The translations under genes and the position numbers were made by a program. From positions 1 through 64,000 of the forward strand of contig WEDG01003375.1 of the NCBI GenBank assembly GCA_017591395.1: 64,000 nt of DNA, read 5' to 3'. The notes under the pieces are model-generated. The model was not told the DNA's origin. It was given only the letters and a program-made list of their open reading frames with translations, and did not search any database. The DNA is from Schistocephalus solidus (taxonomy: Eukaryota > Platyhelminthes > Cestoda > Diphyllobothriidea > Diphyllobothriidae). Positions 47,186-57,815 of this stretch are shown here, piece by piece. Numbering within the stretch: the first letter of the stretch is position 1; every line of letters starts with the position of its first letter.

Positions 47186-48456
47186 TACAGTTCAGTTCAG
47201 TTCAGTTTTATTAAGGGAAATATAGGCGAAGCCTTTGAGCTCCCTATTGATGTCAGTGACACTGTAAATTTAAAAAGGCTGACATATAATGGACGTTGGA
47301 CAAAGGGTTATCTCCCGGACACACTGCAGGGCATCGGACAAACAATTATAAAATAATGTTACTCAAAAGTAGGGAGTAGTATGTTATATGACGCTAAAAA
47401 CTTGTGGATGCGAATATGTTTCAGGAAATGTGTTAGGTTCGGATGTCGTGGTGGTACTTATGGCTGTACTGGTCAAACTTCCGCTTAAAAGTGTCAACGG
47501 ATGGGGACATGATTATGTCGGCCAGCAGAGCATTCCAGGCCTTAATCACTCTGTTGGAGAAGAAGAACCTTCTTGTGTCGAGTCTTGCACCTGTCACTCG
47601 TAGTCTAATGGGATGTCCTCGCAAAGTAGTGGTAGTGGCCAGCTCAAAGAAGTCGCCAGATGCAAGGCAACAATCCTGAAGCCACAGCATTCGAAAGGCT
47701 TGTATTAAGTCGTCGCGTAGCTGTCTATAGTCCAGAGGAAACAGATCAAGATTAGACAATCGTGTCTCGTAAGGCAGGCAGCTTTGACCTTGAACAAGCT
47801 TGGTTGCACGTCTTTGGACCTTCTCAAGGGTGTTGTGGTCTTTGAAAGACCACGGTCTCCAGGCTTGTATGGCAAATTCCAATTGTGGTCACACGAACAT
47901 CCCGAAGACCTTATTAAAGCACTCTTTGTCGAACTTTGCAAACGCTCGCTTAATTAGATACAAGCTTGATATGGCAGATTTTGCTACTTTTGAGCAATGG
48001 AACGATGGCTTCAGTGTGGGCGTGATCCATACTCCTAGATCTTTCTGAGCCTCTACCTCTGGTAGCGGTTTGTCGTCCAGATAGTAAATTCTCTGGTGCC
48101 CGGAGCTGGTTCTGCCGAATCGCAGAATATTGCACTTGGTAGCATTGAATGGGAGGAGCCAGTTGTGCGACCATTCCTCGAGTCGATGCAAGTTCACCTG
48201 TAGATTTTCTTCATCAGCTGCGTTGTGGATGACCTTCCAAAGCTTTATATCGTCAGCAAACATGGCGGTGTCACAGTCCAAGCCACTTACGCAATCATCA
48301 ATGTATATAAGGAAGAGGATAGGGCCCAGGACGGAGCCCTAAGGAACCCCAGTTTCAACCGCCACCTCCGCCGATTGTTGATCGCCAAGACGGACAATCT
48401 GAGATCGCCCAATTAAGAAGTTGTCGATCCACTTCAAAAGCTTGCCCCTTACCCCT
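47186..48456 (-). mobile_element. CTGAA-tailed LINE (family B), 5'-truncated copy
   Basis: The minus-strand copy runs from a junction near 48,456 to the tail 'CTGAACTGAACTGAACTGT' at 47,190. It encodes 'GVRGKLLKWIDNFLIGRSQI', the catalytic 'DTAMFADDIKLWKVI', 'KDLGVWITPTLKPSFHCSKV', 'VQRRATKLVQG' and 'FFFSNRVIKAWNALLADIIM', then a stop near 47,433 and a ~240-bp 3' UTR. It is nearly collinear with 56.56-57.81 kb and keeps long frames (47,433-47,882; 47,889-48,281) with one frame break between them, so it is a young copy. RT N-terminus, endonuclease and ORF1 are absent. Confidence 0.9.
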
Positions 48457-48459
48457 TGC

Positions 48460-49900
48460 CCCTTACGGCGGTTCCTATTCCCTTGTCTTGCCTTCCTGGC
48501 CTTTATCTCGTGAACACTGGCAAGTCTGCGATAGGCCATGAAGAAAGAGAAATTTGGAATGGTTCAGCAAAGGTACTGCACTTTTATTTATCCCAGCTCC
48601 AATATTTCATATAACTAACCCGTTTTCAAAATTTCAGGGTAATCTTGTTATTTTGGTCTGTTAAAACACTTTTTTTCTTTTTCTTGGCTTGACAATGGAG
48701 AACAGTGTATATAAATTAGCATATGCAGGAGTGCTGCTGATTATTCACGCAGCGCAGTGACATCGCTGTCCTCCTTACTCTATTCAATCACTACGTGGCC
48801 TCTTGTTATCACCAAAAAGACAAAATCTCGTTAAGTCACGTCAGCCTAGCCAGTGACGCGTGTGGAAGAGGATTGTTTATGCTTTTGTCTTCACTGATTT
48901 TTTTGGTTAGAGTATAAGTTGTGTTAATTTGCTGAGGAGGAGCGGTACGGTTAGGTTTAGATCTGACTAACAGATAGGGCCGTGGTTAAGTTTGCAGCAA
49001 GGGTTGATTCGGGTTAGAGTTATACTTAAGTCTAAAGCCCAACAATAACACAAATATTAGCCATCAACCTAGTAGGACTCCAAAAACTAATCTAAAATAT
49101 CGCCGACCCTAACTCTAGCCGTAACCTGAAACGTGTTCGTTAGGTTAACTTGAACAGTAACGCTCTCAGTCAGTCAGAAAAAAAAAACTATTTAAATGAA
49201 CTAAGTAGACACTATATGATCGTATAAATTAGTTCATGAAGGTGCGAGAGATCATAACATCAGGGTTTGCTGGCGCGTGCTTTGGATCAGATTTCCTAGG
49301 GTCAAATGAATGAGACAATAGGAGCTAATCACTTAAGCGATCACTGGAACACTGAAAGAATTCTTCTGGGATTTCGGACCCGAGACTATGATAGAAAAAT
49401 AGTAGATTAGCAGTTCTGTGCTCTGATAATGCAACGCGCTTCGCACGGCTCGCAGTTAGTAAGAACCCTTAACAAGGGAGGTAGCAACATATGAGCGGCT
49501 ATGGTTTCCGTACAAACATGCTCGTGAGGGAACGACAAAGAAGGGATAACATCACGAAATTCCAGTAAATAACGCTTCCGGTAATAATGTAGTCCGTTTT
49601 TGCAAACGAATGGCGAGGGTATTCATTACCGACTGCCATTCAGGAAGTAAGGAGTTGTCCCCGAAATGGAAGGGACACAGTACGCAGCACTACTGAGTGA
49701 ACATGCCACTTATTCTCCACCAAACCAGCTTCACGATAAAAAAAAACAAGGCAAAAGCATAAAGAGCATAAAGTTGAAACAGAAGCTCACGAATGTGAAA
49801 TTCGAATCTACGACAAATTAAAGTGTGGTGCACAATCTAAGATTAACGGGCCAAAAAACCAAATGTAGCATGATGGGTGTAAAACCCTTTAACTTAATCG
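48460..49900. other. No gene recognised
   Basis: Upstream flank of the truncated LINE, then AT-rich sequence with TTAGG-like words. No supported coding. Confidence 0.4.
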
Positions 49901-50109
49901 CCGCGTTTGAGTAACCGTCAAGGGCAATGCCATGTGACAAAATGGCACTGCTCCATCGATGAAAAGCGCGCCTGTCATAGGTCACCTGCAGCAACCGAAG
50001 CACTAAGGAAACAAAAAATGGGCAGTGCTGCTTACTGCGAAAGCCAGAGCAGCTATCCTAATGAATCGTGTCAACCGCAGCGAGAAGGCACAAACCCCAC
50101 AGACGTACA

Positions 50110-50620
50110 TCTCTGTCGCTGACCAAAACCCTGATCAACCAACCAGATTTTTAAACCAACTCATGTGCAAAAACGTAATCTCCCTAAGCAAATGGCGACT
50201 ACCGAAACCAATTGACACAGCATCGAGTGCGTTCTATGAATTACACAAAAGTCTGACGTTCCACTTCGGTCAACCGTTGCTTTGAAGACAGCCCCACTTA
50301 CATCGACGTCCATTAACTCGGTCTCCCAAGTTCTCGTCGAAATCCGATGGAGAAGCTTCCCACTTGGCCGAATGATGCTGTCCTTCGACGTGATCTCACT
50401 TTTCATCCCCAGCCCAGTACGCGATGTTCTACGCATGCGGCCCGAAAAGAATTGTGATGAAACGCGAGGACCTCTATAAAATTGAGAATCTGTTGAAACT
50501 CTTTGTCTTCTGCCAGGATAATTTTTTCATTTCCAGGGATAAAGTACCCGAGCAGATCAAGAGAATGTTGATGGACTCTTCAATCTGGAAAATTTAACTT
50601 TGAAACACCTACAATATGTG
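50110..50620 (+). pseudogene. Penelope-like element 3, RT fragment
   Basis: With frame changes, the plus strand gives 'ELHKSLTF' / 'LHKSDVPLRSTVAL' (the GLPKxHK...PLRPIVS box, about 50,245), then 'MMLSFDVISLFIPSPVRDV' (motif A, about 50,380). It continues 'LLKLFVFCQDNFFISRDKV', 'PEQIKRMLMDSSI' and a stop near 50,600. The order is that of Penelope RTs, and the fragment ends around the PMGSPIS box. Catalytic YVDD and GIY-YIG are missing. An R2 copy follows ~150 bp downstream. Confidence 0.6.
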
Positions 50621-50764
50621 CTTTGGAGCCGATAAGATGACAAAACCTTCATTGTAATTGAGCGATACAGGCTAACAGGAACTGCTTAACAACATCTTCC
50701 GTGACATTTAATTCACAGGAGAGAAAACGAAGGCCGGACAATAGACAACTTTGGAGAGTTCTTC

Positions 50765-51125
50765 ATGCACAGACCCTTTGCAGTTGAGCCACCAGTTTTC
50801 TGCTCTCCATTCGCATGTTCATTTTATTATATGTACATCAGTTGGCCTATTTCACCCATGATATACCGATTTTAACCCTTGTTTATTCCAACTATAATAA
50901 TGAGGTCACCAGCGCACGGCGGTAGCACCGTTTTTAAGGAAGTCCAATGTGATATGCATTTTGCGACTTATTCAAGAACGTTTCTTCAAGATGTTGACAG
51001 TCACAGTCTTCGGCCAGTGTTGTGTGGTTTGCATGCCAAATCTTATTCACGATGAATGGAGGACTTTAGATGAACATTTTAGAATTATATTTTCAAAATA
51101 AACCGTGCCTCTCTCTCTCTCTCCT
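50765..51125 (+). repeat. (CT)n-tailed dispersed repeat R2, copy 3
   Basis: Collinear with copies at 19.3 and 42.2 kb, ending 'ttcaaaataaaccgtgcctctctct'. A fragment of Penelope arm sequence lies downstream at about 51,300-51,362. Confidence 0.8.
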
Positions 51126-51369
51126 AAAGGCGAACTTTATAACGAAAGGTGATTTACGTAACAGTGAGCCACAAATGAGACTCACCACATCTCTCTTCAC
51201 CTCCGGCGGCCATCAAAACACGACGCATTCCCCCTGCCTCCCTCGCAAGGCCGTTTGCTTACCTCTATGTCTGCGTCCTTAAACAACAGTGTAACAATCC
51301 CATCTCTCACTTTTAATTTCGTCTGACGACGGGTTTGTAGAGCCAGCTGGAAAATCTATGAGGAAAACT

Positions 51370-52320
51370 CTTTTCCGACGACCTACGTCCTTTCAGAACG
51401 CAGATTCCCTACCATCAAAACGACCAGCCAGTGGTCAACAAAGGGAGCTCTGTTGGGGACGTCTTTTAAAGGTAAAAATTACAGAGACCCGAGGGAACCA
51501 ATACAGTAACTCTGGCGTCTACGGGACCAATAAGCAAGGAATAGCCGCCAAAACAACTTTATCAGCTGTTGTCTCCGAGGGAGATACAGAAGGGTGTCAT
51601 CAACACTTAGGTGAGGAATAAATCATAAGCAAACGAACACATCAACGTAGGATTTGGCGTGGATGTTGCTCCCTCATTCGTCAGTTACCGTGGTTGTCCG
51701 AGTCATGTAGATGAAGCACAAGCCAGACGTCTGGTGTAGTTTGCCAGATTACATTTCGCCGCTGTTCATCTCATAATACAAGCCCAGATCGCACGAACAT
51801 ACGAGCACAAGCCGGCCGTTCGGAGGGGATGACTCTCAGGTTGATATTCGCACCCCAGAGGAGGACCAAGAAGTCGACATTGTGGGCCAACAGTGAGACA
51901 AGATGAGAGCTGCTGGAGGCTTGTGACTCTTTCGGAACCCGATGTGCTGACCCCTACTATAATGCCTTCCGCCCACGCGACCAGTCGGCGCAGGCTAGCC
52001 AAGGGCACACACGACCGGTCAGGCAGCAGGATTACAGCCCCAGTCGAGAATGCGAGGCTTCCCTCCTCCCGCGCTTGCAGACTACAAAAACTGATCGCGC
52101 TTTGATTTTCTTTCGGGGCCTCTGCGGATGGGTTCCTCTGTGGGCTGAGAGAGCTTATATGACTAAAATGTAGGGATTATTTACATGGCGCCTGCCGCAG
52201 GACATGGCAACAGGGCGAAATTCAGGGGAAATTAGTGTTAAGGTTAGCTTAGAGTTAATGGTACGGTTGGGGTTATGGTTAGGGTTAGGATTAGGTTGAA
52301 GGGTTGCAACATTTGAACGT
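51370..52320. other. No gene recognised; interstitial telomere-like words
   Basis: Imperfect TTAGGG-type repeats occur at about 52,243-52,300 ('ggttatggttagggttagga'). Open frames at 51.4-52.1 kb lack similarity or splice support. Confidence 0.4.
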
Positions 52321-52329
52321 CAACAACGT

Positions 52330-52560
52330 CGACCGTGTGCGGTACACCAGAGTGGGCGCAGGGACGGGGACTTGCACGTGAATTAGTTTATAGTGATACT
52401 ATACTAATTCAGCATCTTCCAAACACTTTTATCCTCGCCCACGTGGCTCCGGTGTCATATAGACGCAAGATGACTGGAGTCAGGAGAGGAAACGGGTGGC
52501 TGGCCCAGCGTAAAAATGCACCTAGTCGTACCACCACACCCTCCATGTGAGGCAATTGTT
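52330..52560 (+). repeat. Dispersed repeat R1, partial copy
   Basis: Matches the head of R1: 'cgtcgaccgtgtgcggtacaccag', 'gcagggacgggga', 'cacgtgaattagttta', 'ccggtgtcata' and 'gtaccaccacacc'. It lies ~550 bp before a fuller copy in the same orientation. Confidence 0.7.
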
Positions 52561-53104
52561 AAGGGTGCACATCCCCAATGGCGCCTGTTGGCCCTATCGT
52601 GTTGGCCCAAAGCACCTACAATGTGACCCATTTAGGGGCTTGAGTGCCCTCATAACAGGTACTACTGTGGCCGACCGCAAACATTGCTAGGTCCGGCGTC
52701 CTTGTTCAAGGCTAATTTCCTCAAGGTCATGCAACTTCGCCGTCAGCGCTTTCCGGCTCACTGCCCTGCGGGCACTTGACCGACCTCCACTCGCACACGC
52801 ACGTGAGTCCTGCTTGTCGTGGATGCCCAAGTGCCACTGGAACACGCCTTCCCTCGGTCGACGCAGCATGGGCCACTAGACAGGTCACCACTCGAGTAAT
52901 GTGGTACGCACGCACTATTGAACAACACATGACTAGCTCCATAGGCCTATTTAACCAGCTGCCACCACTTTCTCCGGTGGCCACTGCTGCCTGAGACAGC
53001 AACTCGGGGTTCTGTGAACAGTAAATCCCTCATTCCGATACCTTCTGAATTTTACTTACGACGGGGATTCGGCCTGATGATTTTAGTGCTCTAAGCACAC
53101 ACGA

Positions 53105-53730
53105 GAGTTCGACCGTCGATTTCGACGATGTCCACCGTATGCTCCACACCAGGTGGTGCAGGGACGGTGACTTGCGCGTGAATTCGTTTTAAGTGATAGT
53201 AGCCTTGCGTTGCATCTACCGCACTCTGTCCTCCTCCCCCACCTGAACCAGGTGTCATGATAGCGTCAAGAAGACCGGAGGCGGGAGAGGACGCAGGTGG
53301 CTGGTGCGGCCGGAGCCGCCCCTGGGTGTACCACCACACCTGGCTCGGATCCCACGGAGTGGGAGTGCCATAAAGGCCACATTAAGAAGGACCAATTGCA
53401 GCCTGACTCTCAGTCCGCCAGTTAACCACTCCACACAAAACACACATTAGGCTGATCACGCGGTCCGAGTTATCCCGTCAGTTGGCAACCTTCCAAGCCA
53501 CGGCTTTTTAGCGCACCGTGATAGTTTCAAGCGCGTCAGATTGGTTATAGTGAGGAAAATGCGCTGAGCTCTCGACCTCACTCTCTCTCCCACCCCCACA
53601 ATCAGACCACTGTCCGAGCCGGTCAGTTGCCTGATGCGGGAGTGGACGCATTGGCTGACAGATCGGCGTACCCGTCTTCGCGCGCCCCAGCACGACCTGG
53701 CCCCCATAACGCACACACCAGGATTTACTA
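53105..53730 (+). repeat. Dispersed repeat R1, fullest copy
   Basis: Carries both the head shared with 17.1 and 52.3 kb and the tail shared with 28.2, 39.9 and 60.2 kb, so it links all copies into one family of about 0.6 kb. No ORF is conserved across copies and no terminal repeats were found. Non-autonomous element of unknown class. Confidence 0.75.
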
Positions 53731-53769
53731 ACTCACACACACACACACTTCTCAGACGCTACAGTACCC

Positions 53770-54270
53770 AATTTTTCATTCTTAAAATGTAATCAGTCAC
53801 AACGCTCGCTAATCTATTACACAGTTACCTGAGATGCCTTAAAAAAACCGATCGATAATCTACATGCTCAAATAGGGTGGAAAATGATTTCTACGTCCCC
53901 CTATTCGCCTTGAAATTTGAAAGATATTCACCTGACCCAATTTAAAAAGACTCTACAGCTGCGATGTTGTGCCAACACCCCCAAAAGTAAGTTCAAGGCT
54001 TGTGTACACTCAGGCACTAACCACCTGAGCTACGAAGCCCCGACCGGGAGCCCCGAGTTTTATCACATTTGGGTCAAGATAGCTGCCCAACCTACCGTAA
54101 CGTATGGAATCCACCGATTCTGATACCGTGAGCTGGCTTCCCAAGCAGTATTTCCCAAGCAATCAGTCTAGAATCCATTAGATGACTACCATGCTCACGT
54201 ACTTAATAGGTATTTTGGCAAAGTTACATAATTCATTTAACACGCAATTGCACAAAATGAGTTGACAGTA
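53770..54270. other. No gene recognised
   Basis: Short AT-rich stretch before the LINE at 54.3 kb; includes a (CA)n tract just upstream at about 53,735-53,752. Confidence 0.4.
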
Positions 54271-54275
54271 ACCAA

Positions 54276-54626
54276 TTGATTATCTGCTTTCCAAATAGGC
54301 TGGAAAACGACCAGAGTTGTCAAGTTAGATTCAAATCGGATTTACAAGCAAAACTCTGCTTGCTCATTGGAAAACAAACTTCAGAGAGACCTTCTAATCG
54401 AGCGAACAGCAGGGGGAGTCCCCGGTCACAGAGGTATTTTTTTTCAAAAGGACTACTCCGTACAAGAGAGAATGAAATGGAGAGCGCTAAAGCGGAATTG
54501 GAGAACTTGAAAGAACAGGGAGAGAAGGGACTTGTAATAAGAAACGGAGTGATTGTTCGAATACAAAAACCCCTTCTGTGGAGGACGCCCATCATTCTGA
54601 CAAAAGTCTCACGGTCGAGCAACTAA
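54276..54626 (+). CDS. LINE ORF1-like protein, C-terminal part
   Basis: The 116-codon frame ends at 54,626 and overlaps the next frame by ~49 bp. It contains 'RFKSDLQAKLCLLIGKQ', a basic Ser/Arg stretch, and 'RTRENEMESAKAELENLKEQ' then 'LVIRNGVIVRI', resembling the coiled basic end of LINE ORF1 proteins (nucleic-acid-binding chaperones). The RRM-like first half seen in the family C copy (8,668-9,048) is missing, so this is truncated. Confidence 0.6.
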   Translation: MIICFPNRLENDQSCQVRFKSDLQAKLCLLIGKQTSERPSNRANSRGSPRSQRYFFSKGLLRTRENEMESAKAELENLKEQGEKGLVIRNGVIVRIQKPLLWRTPIILTKVSRSSN

Positions 54627-55789
54627 TCCAATGCAACAATCTACACAAAATCCAGTTCTACTGCGGAAATATGCAAAGTCTCTTGAATATGGACTCATCC
54701 TGTGCGAATGTCGGTCCAGCTGCCTCAATTAAAGAAGGCAGCGACCTAGCCGGCTTAAAACACACAAATAAACTAAAATGTTTATATACCAATGCCCAAA
54801 GCCTACTTGCTAAATTAGACGAGCTTAAGATATACGTGTGCCAAACTTCACCAGATATCATCTCCATAACTGAAACGTGGCTTACCGCGAAGGTGGACGA
54901 TCGTGAAGTTGCCATTCCCGGTTTTCAGTTATTCAGAAAGGATAGAACAGGACGTCATGGTGGGGGTGTGCTGACTTATGTCAGATATGGCCTGCTCTGC
55001 GTCAGAAAAAAGGAAAAGCTCGCGTGCGAAACTGAAGCCATCTGGCTCACCATCAGAACGCCGGGGTCTCAAGCACTTGAGATCCTAACGGTCTACCGAC
55101 CACCAAGAAACGATCCGCAGTCAGACAGTAGACTGATAGATGATTTAGAATCGTTTGCTAGTCGATCCGAAGTAATGATTATGGGCGACTTTAACGCTCC
55201 GAATATCGATTGGAATCTGAGCTCGGCACCAGGCTCGGAATTAAACTTCGATCGCCACCTCCTAGAAGCTATACACAAACGCTTCCTAACTCTACACGTC
55301 CTGTCTACGACCAGAATACGCGAGGGGCAACAAGCTAATTGTTTGGACCTTGTATTGACAAAGGCACCTGACCGCGTAGATGTTGTGAACTGTCTATCCC
55401 CGCTGGACAAAAGTGATCACGTAGTCCTACAATGGGAATATTCACTCTTCTCTGTCCCCGATCGAAGCATCACAGTCAAACGCAACCTATGGCGTGGAGA
55501 CTTTACCCAAATGAAAATTGATGTGCGCCATTTAGATTGGAATAAAACATTCACCGGGTGTATTCTCGAGGATTGGTTGCAATTTAAGGCCGTATTACAA
55601 GGACTTATCACCAACTACTGTCCTAATTCGAAAAAGATCACCAACAGGCCCCAGTGGCTAACGAACACACTGAAGAGTGAAGTAAACCGCAAGCGAAAGC
55701 TATGGCAAACTTATCTCAGGGAAAAAGACCGCCGAATCGCTGACGAAGTACAAGACGCAGAGGAACAGATTAAAAGGCCTGGTTTATAA
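54578..55789 (+). CDS. LINE ORF2 endonuclease domain
   Basis: A 403-codon open frame. Residues ~65-270 form an APE-type endonuclease: 'LKCLYTNAQSLLAKLDELK', 'SPDIISITETWL' with the catalytic Glu, 'HGGGVLTYVRYGL', 'TVYRPPRNDPQSD', 'VMIMGDFNAPNIDW' with catalytic Asp/Asn, 'NCLDLVLTKAPDRVD' and 'LSPLDKSDHVVLQWEY' with the terminal Asp-His. All the endonuclease motifs look intact, making this the best-preserved endonuclease in the window. A basic linker follows to 'EEQIKRPGL', where a frameshift ends the frame. It nicks target DNA for target-primed reverse transcription. Confidence 0.9.
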   Translation: MEDAHHSDKSLTVEQLIQCNNLHKIQFYCGNMQSLLNMDSSCANVGPAASIKEGSDLAGLKHTNKLKCLYTNAQSLLAKLDELKIYVCQTSPDIISITETWLTAKVDDREVAIPGFQLFRKDRTGRHGGGVLTYVRYGLLCVRKKEKLACETEAIWLTIRTPGSQALEILTVYRPPRNDPQSDSRLIDDLESFASRSEVMIMGDFNAPNIDWNLSSAPGSELNFDRHLLEAIHKRFLTLHVLSTTRIREGQQANCLDLVLTKAPDRVDVVNCLSPLDKSDHVVLQWEYSLFSVPDRSITVKRNLWRGDFTQMKIDVRHLDWNKTFTGCILEDWLQFKAVLQGLITNYCPNSKKITNRPQWLTNTLKSEVNRKRKLWQTYLREKDRRIADEVQDAEEQIKRPGL

Positions 55790-56790
55790 AGCCCGCCAAA
55801 GTTTTGAGAGTAACTTGATAAACCGTGCAGCAGAAAACCCGAAGCTCTTCTACAACTACATTGGGCAGTGCACTCGAAATAAAGACCCCATCCCTTTGTT
55901 AAAAAAACGGATGAAGGCGTCGAACTTTGCAAGGACGAAGAAAAGGCTGAGCATCTATATGAGTTCTTTCAGTCGGTTTTTACGAGAGAAGCCAATCTAA
56001 CCGCTGATAACTATAGTGCGGAAGAGGTCCCGACAATTGACTCAGTGGTCATAACAGAACCTATTGTTCTGCAGGAACTACTGAAGCTGGACGAAACCAA
56101 ATCGCCAGGTCTTGATGTAATACCGGCAAAGTTGTTGAAGGAGTTGGCCGTAGAGTTGGCAGAACCCTTGTGTCTACTCTTCCAAGCCTCCCTCGCTGCA
56201 GGCAAATTGCCACCCGATTGGAAGACCGCGTGGATTTCCTCAGTACATAAAAGTGGCAGCCGGGCTTCCGCAAATAACTACAGGCCGGTAAGTCTCACCT
56301 CCATATGTTGCAAGATTATGGAGCGAATCATCAAACGTGAACTGATGCAGTTTCTGGAGCGGCATCATCTTCTCTCTGAAGCGCAGCACGGATTCCGCAG
56401 AGGAAGGTCCTGTTTAACTAATTTGCTCTGCTGTCTGGAACGATGGACCCGAGCGGTCGATGAAGGAAATGTAGTGCACGCAGTGTACATAGACTTCAAG
56501 AAGGCCTTTGATAGCGTGCCTCACCAACGTCTCCTATACAAACTCAACCGTATTGGGGTAAGGGGCAAGCTTTTGAAGTGGATCGAAAACTTCTTGATTG
56601 GGCGATCTCAGATTGTCCGTCTTGGCGATCAACAATCGGCGGAGGTTGAGAGTGGGGTTCCTCAGGGCTCCGTCCTGGGCCCTATCCTCTTCCTTATATA
56701 CATTGATGATTGCGTAAGTGGCTTGGACTGTGACACCGCTATGTTTTCTGACGATATAAAGCTTTTGGAAGGTCATCCACAACGCAGCTG
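55770..56790 (+). CDS. LINE ORF2 reverse transcriptase domain, frameshifted
   Basis: After the 55,775 frameshift the protein resumes with 'AENPKLFYNYIGQCTRNKDP', then breaks again at a poly-A run near 55,905. From 56,045 a 248-codon frame holds 'SPGLDVIPAKLLKELAVEL', 'SANNYRPVSLTSICCKIMER', 'AQHGFRRGRSCLTNLLCCL', motif A 'VYIDFKKAFDSVPHQRLL', 'VESGVPQGSVLGPILFLIYI' and the catalytic box 'DTAMFSDDIKLL'. The usual Ala of FADD is Ser while both Asp are kept. The frame ends at 56,791 after a frameshift inside the helix following the box. Confidence 0.9.
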
Positions 56791-57575
56791 ATGAAGAAAA
56801 ATCTACAGGCGAACTTGCATCGACTCGAGGAATGGTCGCACAACTGGCTCCTCCCATTCAATGCTACCAAGTGCAATATTCTGCGATTCGGCAGAACCAG
56901 CTCCGGGCACCAGAGAATTTACTATCTGGACGACAAACCGCTACCAGAGGTAGAGGCTCAGAAAGATCTAGGAGTATGGATCACGCCCACACTGAAGCCA
57001 TCGTTCCATTGCTCAAAAAGTAGCAAAAATCTGCCATGTCAAGCTTGTATCTAATTAAGCGAGCGTTTGCAAAAGTTCGACAAAGAGTGCTTTAATAAGG
57101 TCTTCGGGATGTTCGTGCGACCACAATTGAATTTGCCATACAAGCCTGGAGACCGTGGTCTTTCAAAGACCACAACACCCTTGAGAAGGTCCAAAGACGT
57201 GCAACCAAGCTTGTTCAAGGTCAAAGCTGCCTGCCTTACGAGACACGATTGTCTAATCTTGATCTGTTTCCTCTGGACTATAGACAGCTACGCGGCGACT
57301 TAATACAAGCCTTTCGAATGCTGCGGCTTCAGGATTGTTGCCTTGTATCTGGCGACTTCTTTGAGCTGGCCACTACCACTACTTTGCGAGGACATCCCAT
57401 TAAACTACGAGTGACAGGTGCAAGACTCGACACAAGAAGGTTCTTCTTCTCCAACCGAGTGATTAAGGCCTGGAGTGCTCTGCCGGCCGACATTATCATG
57501 TCCCCATCCGTTGACACTGTTAAGCGGAAGTTTGACCAGTACAGCCATAAGTACCACCACGACATCCGAACCTAA
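56791..57575 (+). CDS. LINE ORF2 thumb and C-terminal region, frameshifted
   Basis: Continues 'NLQANLHRLEEWSHNWLLPF', 'GRTSSGHQRIYYLDDKPLPE' and 'LGVWITPTLKPSFHCSK'. Frame breaks follow at about 57,018, 57,075 and 57,135. From 57,249 it reads 'NLDLFPLDYRQLRGDLIQAF', 'RGHPIKLRVTGARLDTRRFF' and 'FSNRVIKAWSALPADI' to a stop at 57,573-57,575. This C-terminal module is the most conserved stretch among the LINE copies at 4.5, 35.1 and 47.5 kb. Confidence 0.85.
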
Positions 57576-57815
57576 CACATTTCCTGAAACATATTCCCAC
57601 CCACAAATTTCGTTTCATATAACATACTACTCCCTATTTTTGAGTAACATTATTTATAATTGTTTGTCCGATGCCCTGCAGTGTCCGGGAGATAACCCTT
57701 TGTCCAACGTCCATTATATGTCAGTCTTTTTTAATTTACAGTGTCACTGACATCAATAGGGAGCTCAAAGGCTTCGCCTATATTTCCCTTAATAAAACTG
57801 AACTGAACTGAACTA

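Larger units (their letters stand above)
54276..57815 (+). mobile_element. CTGAA-tailed LINE (family B), near-complete copy
   Basis: A 3.5-kb CR1-superfamily LINE. It has a 5'-truncated ORF1 (54,276-54,626), a full endonuclease, an RT, a short 3' UTR, and a tail of CTGAA units at 57,798-57,813. About six frame changes break ORF2 (near 55,775, 55,905, 56,765, 57,018, 57,075 and 57,135), so it is inactive. The RT half is almost the same as the copy at 47.2-48.5 kb. Compared with family C (4.1-9.0 kb), the ORF1, endonuclease and RT are homologous but clearly more divergent. Confidence 0.9.

Noticed and set aside
51766..53002. Several GC-rich open frames on both strands
   Set aside because: Rich in Arg/Pro/Ser with no motif, overlapping repeat R1 copies; probably composition-driven.
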